Under the pieces are notes generated by a model. That model was given only the letters and a program-made list of their open reading frames with translations, did not search any database and was not told where the DNA came from. A DNA stretch of 64,000 nucleotides, taken from positions 6,380 to 70,379 of the forward strand of contig CAZRBG010000026.1 of NCBI GenBank assembly GCA_964598225.1, read 5' to 3'. This stretch comes from SG8-4 sp964598225 (GTDB lineage Bacteria; Planctomycetota; Phycisphaerae; Sedimentisphaerales; Anaerobacaceae). This document shows, in pieces, positions 9,333 to 17,205 of this stretch. A program made the position numbers and the translations under genes. Each line of letters opens with the position of its first letter. The stretch's first letter is position 1.

Positions 9333-11498
9333 ATGGCTCAGAGACATCTGAACGTATACACAATTCTGTTGCTTCTTGCCGGGCTGGTGTCGGGCGATAA
9401 TGTTAAAATGAAGCCCTTCACGATGGACTGGCGGGATAATAGTAACTCACTGGTCGACATTTCGTTTCTTCTCGATGCCCCGGCGGGCAAAGACGGCTTT
9501 ATCGGCACGAGCAAGGGCCACCTGGCAAAACCGGACGGCGAGCGTTTTCGAATCTGGGGAATCAACTTCACGGGCTCTTCGTGTTTTCCCAGGAAGCAGG
9601 ATGCTCCGATAGTCGCCGAGCATCTGGCCCGCTTCGGGATCAATTGCGTCAGATTCCACTTTCTCGATTCGAATTGGTCGGACAACGTGTTTATTGAAGG
9701 CCGGGACGACACGCGCGCTCTGGATGAGCAACAGCTCGATAAGTGGGACTTTTTTGTCGCCGAGTTGAAAAAACGCGGCATATACACGAACATCAATCTC
9801 AATGTCGGTCGTAACTATCGCAAGGGCGACGGCGTGAAGGACTACCAGCATCTCGGACTGGCAAAGGTCGTCAACTACTTCGATGATCGCGTCCAGCAGC
9901 TTCACAGAGAATATGCCGAACAGCTCCTGACCCACTACAATCCCTATACGAAATCGCAGTACCGGCACGAACCGGCGGTTGCGACTATCGAGCTTGTGAA
10001 TGAGAACTCCATCGTCGAGGCATGGTTCAGCGACAGATTGCTCGGCACGAACACCGGCAACCAGCGCGGCACGTGGATCGATATCACGCCGTATTACGCC
10101 GAGCAGTTGACTGAGAAATATAACGCATGGCTGGCCCGCCGCCTCTCTGCGGCTGAACTGAAGGAATTGCGCAAGACAGCGGGTGTCGGCGATGACGAGT
10201 TTGTGCCGCGTCTGACAAGAAGTCAGTTCGCAAAAGCTGACAAAAAGAGATTTCACCTGGAAGCGACTTTCTACATGGAGCTGGAGCATGATTATTTCAC
10301 GATGATGTACGAATTCCTGAAGAAGGACCTCGGCGTCAGGCCCCTGGTAGCCGGCACCAGCGACCACAATCACGGCAGGTCGGGCTATGCTCTGCTGACG
10401 TCCACTTCGCAACTGGACATCGTCGACGGTCACGTTTACTGGCAGCATCCCAGGTACGGCACCGATCCGAAGACCGGGCGGCGGACTTTCTCCATAAAGA
10501 ATACACCGATGGTCGACGATCCTTTCAACTCTACGGTGGTTCAACTGTCCCGCTCGGCGGTCGCGGGAAAGCCGTACACCGTCTCGGAGACCAATCATCC
10601 GTTCCCGGGCGAATACGCCTGTGAAGGCATCGGAATACTGGCTGCTTATGCGGCTTTTCACGACTGGGATGGCATCTATTTCTATACGTTCGAGCACAAG
10701 AATCCCAAAGAATGGAAACCGAGAATCAGAGGACACTTCGACATTCGAGCCGATCCCTTGAGAATGACGAATATCGCCGCATGTGCAATGATGTTTCTAA
10801 GAAGCGACGTTCGTCCGGCCAATGAGACCGTCCGAAGATCGTACTCACTCGAGCAGGTGCGCGAAAGCATCCGCCTGCCCTATTCCGAGCGGACCTATTT
10901 CACGCCGGGGTTCTCACTGGCGATTCCGCTGCGGCACGCCACACGAATAGGCGGGTTCGACGAATCTTACGGCCAACACGCCGAAGCAGGCCGGGGCAGC
11001 CCGACCGTCTCCGACACGGGCGAACTGGCGTGGTATCATCCTGAAAAGGGCAAAACTTTCGTAACTGTGGAGACTGATAGGTCGCAGGCGATGCTCGGCT
11101 TCCTTAAAGGATGCGACTACAAACTGAAGAACCTCTCGGCGAAAGTTGAAAATGAGTTCTGCTCGATAATCCTGACCTCGCCGGACGATCAACCAATATC
11201 CCGCTCGGAGCGTCTGCTTCTCGCAGCGACGGCACGCTCGGCCAACAGCGGCATGGTCTGGAACGACAAGAGAACGACACTCACCGATTGGGGCTCGGCG
11301 CCGACTGTTATCGAGCCTGTAAAAGGAGAAATCGTCCTGCGAAATCTGAAACCTTACCGGCGAATGGAAATGATCCCTCTTGATGGCGGTGCCAAACCTT
11401 CGGGCCAGTCAATCAGCCGCCGCGCAGGCAGGGGAGATGTTACACTGCCGATCGGAGAGCAGGCCACCACATGGTATATGATAAAAGTTGATAGATAG
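9333..11498 (+). CDS. Secreted glycoside hydrolase with (beta/alpha)8-type domain (cellulase / GH5-like clan)
   Basis: The 721-residue protein has a short signal peptide (about 1-21, LLLLAGLVSGD). The TIM-barrel domain spans roughly residues 60-480: FRIWGINFTGSSCF opens it, ELVNENS supplies the Asn-Glu pair typical of the clan GH-A acid/base, and YTVSETNHPFPGE offers a Glu as nucleophile. The C-terminal 200 residues look like beta-sandwich. It should hydrolyse a beta-linked polysaccharide outside the cell; the exact family and substrate cannot be decided by eye. A strong AAGGAGG lies before the ATG. The SGNH/BNR gene follows 24 bases later and is likely cotranscribed. Confidence 0.82.
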   Translation: MAQRHLNVYTILLLLAGLVSGDNVKMKPFTMDWRDNSNSLVDISFLLDAPAGKDGFIGTSKGHLAKPDGERFRIWGINFTGSSCFPRKQDAPIVAEHLARFGINCVRFHFLDSNWSDNVFIEGRDDTRALDEQQLDKWDFFVAELKKRGIYTNINLNVGRNYRKGDGVKDYQHLGLAKVVNYFDDRVQQLHREYAEQLLTHYNPYTKSQYRHEPAVATIELVNENSIVEAWFSDRLLGTNTGNQRGTWIDITPYYAEQLTEKYNAWLARRLSAAELKELRKTAGVGDDEFVPRLTRSQFAKADKKRFHLEATFYMELEHDYFTMMYEFLKKDLGVRPLVAGTSDHNHGRSGYALLTSTSQLDIVDGHVYWQHPRYGTDPKTGRRTFSIKNTPMVDDPFNSTVVQLSRSAVAGKPYTVSETNHPFPGEYACEGIGILAAYAAFHDWDGIYFYTFEHKNPKEWKPRIRGHFDIRADPLRMTNIAACAMMFLRSDVRPANETVRRSYSLEQVRESIRLPYSERTYFTPGFSLAIPLRHATRIGGFDESYGQHAEAGRGSPTVSDTGELAWYHPEKGKTFVTVETDRSQAMLGFLKGCDYKLKNLSAKVENEFCSIILTSPDDQPISRSERLLLAATARSANSGMVWNDKRTTLTDWGSAPTVIEPVKGEIVLRNLKPYRRMEMIPLDGGAKPSGQSISRRAGRGDVTLPIGEQATTWYMIKVDR

Positions 11499-11522
11499 AG
11501 ACCGGTTGTAAAGGAGACGTCA

Positions 11523-13553
11523 ATGTCACTGAAACTACAAGTACTGCCGCTGCTGGTTGTCTTTGTGGCGGCGCAGGCTGTCGGCAACGACGGATACATC
11601 ATTCGCAAGAATCAGAGGACGTTAGAGAAGATTGAATGCGTCTATTCTCAAATTCCTCCGGTGCGATACAGCCCGCCGGCGAATCGGTGGAAGAACCTGC
11701 CGCAAACAGAAAAATGCCTGACAGAAGGCGGGATCCTGACCGTGGTAATGCTCGGCGACAGCATCGTCAACGACACCAGCCGGTCCTGCTGGAATCTCCT
11801 GCTGGAGAAAGCGTATCCGGAGTGCAGGATCGAAAAGATCACATCGGTGCGGGGCTCGACCGGCTGCTGGTGGTATAAGGAGCCGGGCCGAGTGCAAAAT
11901 TTCGTGCTCGATCACGAACCGGATCTGGTCATAATCGGCGGCGTAAGTCAGCGCGGCGACATCGATTCCATTCGGGAAGTAATCGGTCAGATTCGTGACG
12001 CCTCGGATGCTGATATTCTCCTGATGACCGGGGCATTCGGGAGGGTCGATCCTCGCGAAGACGAACAATGGAAAAGGATCAGCAATCCCGATCATTTCAG
12101 CGATTACCGCAAAGGCCTGGAGAATCTCGCGCGCGAGGCCGGGGCGGCGTTTATCGATATGGAGCTTGCCTGGGCTACGTATATCCGCGCTTCGGGAAAA
12201 GAGCTCGAATGGTTCAAGCGCGATCCCATTCACGCCAGCGAGCGCGGCGAACAGATTCTCGGCCACATTCTCGCAGCTTACCTCAATCCTCGCGTCACGG
12301 CAGACGAGGCGTACATTGTTCTTTCCGAGCACGGCTGCGGCAGAGCAACGGCGTATTCCGAGTTCAATAAGATCGTCACCATAGGCGAGAGGACACACGT
12401 ATCATGGCTGGACTCTCAAGACGGCAAGTTCCTGGTGCGGATACGAACGCTGAACAGAGACACCGGCCGGTGGTCGCCGACGTATACCGTAGGCGAAGCA
12501 TTCGACAACCACGGCGGACCTTCGCTGACCTTCGACGGCGAGGGGTATCTTCACATCGTGTACTATCCGCACCACCATCCGTTTCGCTATCGCAGGTCCC
12601 TGAGACCCAACGACGCTTCGCGATGGACAGAAGAAACGCAGTTCGGCGAGAAATGCACCTATTCTTCGATGATCTGCCTGCCGGACAGCACGCTCGTGCT
12701 CGTCTGCCGGGAAAGCTCGAAAGAACGGTGGAAGCTGAATCTTTACGAGAAGCCTCCGGACACAAACTGGCAGGGTCCCCGAACGATACTGCACGGCCAG
12801 GCCCCTGGCGGCTATACTCGCTGGCAGGCGGCATTAGCGCTCGACCCGGAAGACGAAACGATACACATGAGCTTCATGCTCTACGAGCAGGCGCTGAAGA
12901 AGATCGGCTACGCAGTCGGATATCTGCGTTCTAACGATCAGGGACAAACATGGCAGCGATCCGACGGCACGCCCGTCGATCTGCCCGCTACACCTGAGAC
13001 GATTGACCTCGTCGCCGGCGCCAGGACCGCCGAAGGGCCGGCCAACTTTCGTCCGGGTAACGTGGCGGTTGATTCCGACGGCGTGCCCTGGCTGATCTAC
13101 TGCCGCATGGACCGCCAGCCATTCGAGACGTGGATTGCGCGGGCCGGTGGAGGCGCACAGTGGCAAAACATTCCGCTGCTGCCTTTTATTCAGAGACGAT
13201 GGCCAGGCCGCGCCGTCAAGACCCCGGGCGGCATCGTGTTCAGCGAGGACAGGATAATGTACATAACCGTAACGACCGTCGACAGCGGCGCGGAAGTCAA
13301 ACCCGCCCAGTGGGGACATCCTTCGGCTGAAATCGCCCTGCTCGTCTCCAGAGACTACGGCCGGACTTTCGCCGTTTTCGACGTGTCCGATCCCGACCCT
13401 TCGGAGCCCAACTGGCTGCCGAATCTGGAGCGGCCGACCACTCCGCTGTGGATGTACGCTCCTTCGCTGATATTCACGCATGGCCCCAGGGGGCAGAGCA
13501 ACAAAGAAATTATGAGCAATCAAGTGATCTGGTATCATCCAGCCGGTTTGTAG
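11523..13553 (+). CDS. Secreted SGNH/GDSL hydrolase fused to a BNR-repeat (sialidase-like propeller) domain
   Basis: The 676-residue product has a signal peptide (about 1-23) and an SGNH domain at about residues 70-260: block I VVMLGDSIVND with the catalytic Ser, the block III-like IIGGVSQRGDI, and block V DPIHASERG with Asp and His. Residues about 270-676 form a BNR_4-type propeller with Asp-box-like turns (SNDQGQTW, SRDYGRTF). SGNH members deacetylate or de-esterify glycans; the propeller half may bind or cleave sugar. It follows the glycoside hydrolase by 24 bases with AAAGGAG at the start, consistent with an operon for one glycan. The canonical block III Asn is not obvious. Confidence 0.82.
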   Translation: MSLKLQVLPLLVVFVAAQAVGNDGYIIRKNQRTLEKIECVYSQIPPVRYSPPANRWKNLPQTEKCLTEGGILTVVMLGDSIVNDTSRSCWNLLLEKAYPECRIEKITSVRGSTGCWWYKEPGRVQNFVLDHEPDLVIIGGVSQRGDIDSIREVIGQIRDASDADILLMTGAFGRVDPREDEQWKRISNPDHFSDYRKGLENLAREAGAAFIDMELAWATYIRASGKELEWFKRDPIHASERGEQILGHILAAYLNPRVTADEAYIVLSEHGCGRATAYSEFNKIVTIGERTHVSWLDSQDGKFLVRIRTLNRDTGRWSPTYTVGEAFDNHGGPSLTFDGEGYLHIVYYPHHHPFRYRRSLRPNDASRWTEETQFGEKCTYSSMICLPDSTLVLVCRESSKERWKLNLYEKPPDTNWQGPRTILHGQAPGGYTRWQAALALDPEDETIHMSFMLYEQALKKIGYAVGYLRSNDQGQTWQRSDGTPVDLPATPETIDLVAGARTAEGPANFRPGNVAVDSDGVPWLIYCRMDRQPFETWIARAGGGAQWQNIPLLPFIQRRWPGRAVKTPGGIVFSEDRIMYITVTTVDSGAEVKPAQWGHPSAEIALLVSRDYGRTFAVFDVSDPDPSEPNWLPNLERPTTPLWMYAPSLIFTHGPRGQSNKEIMSNQVIWYHPAGL

Positions 13554-13577
13554 TGGCGGCGTAAGACGTTTCCGCAT

Positions 13578-13600
13578 GGTGGGGCAAGCCCCACCCTACG
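13578..13600. repeat. Palindromic repeat family C
   Basis: The sequence starts ggtggggcaagccccaccct, a perfect hairpin arm pair, and ends just before the stop codon of the convergent ABC exporter gene. It matches the copies at 59928-59998. Confidence 0.75.
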
Positions 13601-13601
13601 G

Positions 13602-15386
13602 CTAACGGGGTGAATGCTGAAGCAGCTCGTAAAGCTGGCGGTAGTAGCCTCGGCGGCGCATCAACTCGTCGTGTGTACCTTCATCCACGAGTTCGCCATG
13701 CCGCAACACAAGGATACGCGTGGCGTGTCTTATTGTTGACAGTCGGTGTGCGATCACGATGCTCGTGCGATTCTCCATCAGCTTGCCGAGCGCATCCTGT
13801 ATCAGCACTTCAGTGGCGGTATCGACGCTGGCGGTGGCTTCGTCAAGGACGAACAGGAGTTCGGGATTCTGCGCCAGCGTGCGAGCCATCGAGAGCAGTT
13901 GCTTCTGCCCTAGCGAGAGGCCTTCGCCGCGTTCGTTCAGTACGGTGTCGTAGCCGTCCGGCATTTCGGAGATGAATCCGTGGGCGTTGACGGTTTTCGC
14001 CGCGGCGATAAGATTGTCCCGGCTAAGGTCCGGATTGAGCAGGGAAATATTCTCCGCTACGGTCCCTGCGAATATGAATGGGTCCTGGAATACGTACCCC
14101 AGGCGCTGGCGAAGATCGCTCTTGCGAAAGGCCCGCACGTCCTTACCGTCAATCTTCACGGCGCCTCGCTGGATGTCGTAGAACCGGCCTATCAGGTTAA
14201 TGATTGTGGTCTTGCCCGCGCCGGTGGCACCTACTACGGCGATTATTTCACCGGGTTTTACTTCGAAGCTGAGATTCTGTATCACCCAGTTTTCATGTTC
14301 ATAGGCAAACCAGACATTGCGAAATTCGATTTCACCTTCGATGTGCGCCGGCGCAAGCGGCTCCTCGGGATCGGGGATTTCCTCGGGGATGTCCATTATT
14401 GCGAAGACTCGCTCTGCGGCGGCCATCGCCATCTGGAACATGCCGGCTTTGTCCGAGAGAGAGCCGAGCGGGCGGAAAAAGTTACGGATGTACGTCAAGA
14501 ACGCGATCAGCACACCGAGTGAAATCAGGTCGCTGTCATTGAGCAACAAAAATCCGCCGGTGCTGAGAATCAATATGAACGAAAGGGCCTGACCGGCCTC
14601 GATAACGGGAAAGTACAGGCTGAACCAGCGGTTCTCTTCGAAATGGGCGGCCCTTAAATTTACGTTGCGTTCCGTGAACTCATCCTGGGCGGCAGGCTCG
14701 CGGTTGAACAACTGTATAGTGGTCATCCCAACGATATCCTCCTGAAGAAGGGCGTTCATCGCGGCCTGTCGGATGCGGATCTTACGATTGGCGTTGCGGA
14801 GTTTGCCGTTGATCAAGAACAGCGCAACAAACAGAAACGGCAGCACTGCAAACAGAGCCAGAGCCACCTGCACGTGGATCCAGAGCATATAGATCATGAT
14901 GCTCGCGAGCATGAAGAGATCGGCGACCGTTCCCACGACGCCGTCGGTCACGAACCGCTGGAGCCGGTCGACGTCGGAGGTTACCCTCGTCAACAAAGAA
15001 CCGACCGGGGTGCGGTCGAAGTGGCCCTGGTGCAGGAGGATGACTTTCTTGAAAAGGCCGACTCGCAAATCGTATATGATGCGCTGGCCCAGCCAGGTGG
15101 TCAGCAGCGCCTGGACGTACCTTATCAAGTGGCCGGCGAGCGCCAGGCCGACGTAGAGCAGGCTCAATTTAGTCAGGCCTTCGAGACGATCATCTGTAGC
15201 AAGGTCCTCATTGAGCAGGTACGAATCAGTCATGTATTTTATCAGCACCGGCAGATAGTTGATAGTCGCCGATACGATCAGAATCAGAATCAGCGACAGC
15301 AGCATCCATCGCCGGTAGGGTATAGAATAACGCAGCAGCCGAAGGGCCAGACTGGATTTGGCGGAAGTCTTGACTTTTCCCGTCAT
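13602..15386 (-). CDS. ABC exporter half-transporter, subunit with catalytic Glu (heterodimer partner 2)
   Basis: The 594-residue protein has a six-TM ABC exporter domain (about 1-330) fused to an ATPase domain (about 345-590). Walker A is GATGAGKTT (near 385), Walker B LLFVLDEAT with the catalytic Glu, and the H-loop IVIAHRLST. The signature is LSLGQ instead of LSGGQ. Its start codon overlaps the stop of the upstream partner (ATGA, 15383-15386), so the two are translationally coupled. Together they fit a heterodimeric exporter of the MdlAB/BmrCD type. The substrate (drug, lipid or peptide) cannot be read. Confidence 0.9.
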   Translation of the reverse strand: MTGKVKTSAKSSLALRLLRYSIPYRRWMLLSLILILIVSATINYLPVLIKYMTDSYLLNEDLATDDRLEGLTKLSLLYVGLALAGHLIRYVQALLTTWLGQRIIYDLRVGLFKKVILLHQGHFDRTPVGSLLTRVTSDVDRLQRFVTDGVVGTVADLFMLASIMIYMLWIHVQVALALFAVLPFLFVALFLINGKLRNANRKIRIRQAAMNALLQEDIVGMTTIQLFNREPAAQDEFTERNVNLRAAHFEENRWFSLYFPVIEAGQALSFILILSTGGFLLLNDSDLISLGVLIAFLTYIRNFFRPLGSLSDKAGMFQMAMAAAERVFAIMDIPEEIPDPEEPLAPAHIEGEIEFRNVWFAYEHENWVIQNLSFEVKPGEIIAVVGATGAGKTTIINLIGRFYDIQRGAVKIDGKDVRAFRKSDLRQRLGYVFQDPFIFAGTVAENISLLNPDLSRDNLIAAAKTVNAHGFISEMPDGYDTVLNERGEGLSLGQKQLLSMARTLAQNPELLFVLDEATASVDTATEVLIQDALGKLMENRTSIVIAHRLSTIRHATRILVLRHGELVDEGTHDELMRRRGYYRQLYELLQHSPR

Positions 15387-17131
15387 GAATCGCCCTCCAG
15401 TTCCTTTTCGATCTTCTGCATTGTGTTCAGGTCGCAGTAGTAGCCCGGCCGGGCGATGAGCTCGGCATGTGTGCCGCGCTGGGTAATTCGACCGTCCTCG
15501 ATCACTATGATCTCGTCGGCGTATCTCAGTGTTGAGGCTCTGTGGCTTACAAAGAGCGTCGTCCGCTCTTTCATGACCGGCCGGAGCTTGTCCATAATGG
15601 CGGCTTCTGTTTGCGTATCGACCGCCGAGAGCACGTCGTCCAGAATGAGAATCACCGGATGGCGCGCCACCGCCCGGCTGATGCTCGCTCGCTGGCGCTG
15701 GCCGCCGGAGAGAGTTACGCCGCGCTCGCCTATTATTGTCTCGAATTTCTCGGGAAAGGTCTCGACGTCCTGTCTCAAATGTGCAACGTCGGATGCCCAG
15801 TGAATTAGACCCCGGTCGGGTTCGTGGACGCCGAAACCGATGTTGCTTTCCAGAGTTTGCGAAAAGAGTATCGGCTCCTGAGCGGCAAAGCCGATATGAT
15901 TGCGCAACACTTCAAGCGGTATGACTCTGACGTCGTGTCCGTCGATGCGGATTTGGCCCTGTGTCGGATCGATCAGGCGGGCGACGAGCGAAACAAGCAA
16001 TGTCTTGCCGCTGCCGGTAGGGCCGGTTATTCCCAGAGTCTTGCCGGAAGGGATATGAAGATTAATATCGTGCAGGAAACGCCGTCCTTCAATATCCAGC
16101 GAGAGGTTTTCGAGTTCGATTTCGCCCTGAAGGACCTCGATGCTGTTATCGGTACGCTCGGTATCCTTTATGGTCGGTTCCTGCTCGAGTATTTCCTTTA
16201 TCCGGTCCCAGCTAACTTTGCCGCGCTGCAGCATGCTTGCCATCCAACTGATCGCGAGCAGCGGCCACTGCATGTAGAGCAGGTACTGGATGAACTGCAC
16301 CAGCGTTCCGATTGAGCGTTTGCCGTCTATCACCTCGCGTCCGCCGAGGTTCAGGATCATAACGACGCTCAGGCAGAACCAGAAGGCCATGAACGGCCAG
16401 AGGGCCTGCCGGGCACGCTGCATTCGCAGATGCAGTTTCACGAGGTCCTGATTGATGGACTCGAACATGCTTATACGCCGCTGCTCGATGGCGAATCCCT
16501 TGATGCACCGCACGCCTGAAAAACTTTCCTGACAGAAGCTGGAGACATCGGAGACTTTTTCCTGCAGCGGCTTCTGACGGCGGCGCAAAGACATAAGCAC
16601 CAAAAAGAAAACCAAAGTCATCGGCAGATATAGAGCCAGCACCAACAGCGCCAATCTTGTATCTGTGACGAGCATGATTAGCGATGCAAACAGCAGCACG
16701 CCGACAGTGCGAATGCCCTGGAGCAGACCCTGGCCTATCGAATCGCGCACGAGGAGCATGTCCGACGACATGCGCGTTATCAAATCGCCGGTGCGCTCTT
16801 TGCGAAAGTAGTCCTGATCCATCCGAGTCAGATGATCGAACACGTCCTTGCGCAGGGCATATTCGACCTTGTGCGACAGCTTGAGCGGTATCTTGCGCAG
16901 GTTCCTCGAAAAATATAGCGTGACCGCCGAAAGCCCGGCATAAAGCACAAGCAGATTCCTCAGGCCGGAGCGGTCGATAGTCTCGTTGGTAAGACCGTCA
17001 ATCGCACGGCGCACGAGAAACGGCAGGTAGAGATTTACCCCTACCGTCACGACAGCGCATACCACCGTGAGCGCGATTTCAAGCTTGTGCCGGGCGACGT
17101 ATCGCCATAATCTGACTGATTTCTCTTCCAT
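15383..17131 (-). CDS. ABC exporter half-transporter, subunit with degenerate Walker B (heterodimer partner 1)
   Basis: The 582-residue half-transporter has a membrane domain (about 1-310) and an ATPase domain with Walker A GPTGSGKTL (near 365), an intact signature LSGGQRQRAS and H-loop LFVSHRAST. Walker B reads VILILDDVLSAVD, so the usual catalytic Glu is Asp. With the LSLGQ signature of its partner this creates one degenerate ATP site, while its own LSGGQ completes the good site on the partner. That arrangement is known from heterodimeric bacterial exporters such as TM287/288. It is the first gene of the two-gene operon. Confidence 0.9.
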   Translation of the reverse strand: MEEKSVRLWRYVARHKLEIALTVVCAVVTVGVNLYLPFLVRRAIDGLTNETIDRSGLRNLLVLYAGLSAVTLYFSRNLRKIPLKLSHKVEYALRKDVFDHLTRMDQDYFRKERTGDLITRMSSDMLLVRDSIGQGLLQGIRTVGVLLFASLIMLVTDTRLALLVLALYLPMTLVFFLVLMSLRRRQKPLQEKVSDVSSFCQESFSGVRCIKGFAIEQRRISMFESINQDLVKLHLRMQRARQALWPFMAFWFCLSVVMILNLGGREVIDGKRSIGTLVQFIQYLLYMQWPLLAISWMASMLQRGKVSWDRIKEILEQEPTIKDTERTDNSIEVLQGEIELENLSLDIEGRRFLHDINLHIPSGKTLGITGPTGSGKTLLVSLVARLIDPTQGQIRIDGHDVRVIPLEVLRNHIGFAAQEPILFSQTLESNIGFGVHEPDRGLIHWASDVAHLRQDVETFPEKFETIIGERGVTLSGGQRQRASISRAVARHPVILILDDVLSAVDTQTEAAIMDKLRPVMKERTTLFVSHRASTLRYADEIIVIEDGRITQRGTHAELIARPGYYCDLNTMQKIEKELEGDS

Positions 17132-17205
17132 GTCGTACTCGCATTGTGTTCGGCGCCGCTGGAGCGCGCGGCAGGCGGTGCGCCGAACTTAAACGCTGAG
17201 GTGAT

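Noticed and set aside
9447..10736. Long open frame antisense to the glycoside hydrolase
   Set aside because: Shadow of the sense gene, with no motif or ribosome binding site.
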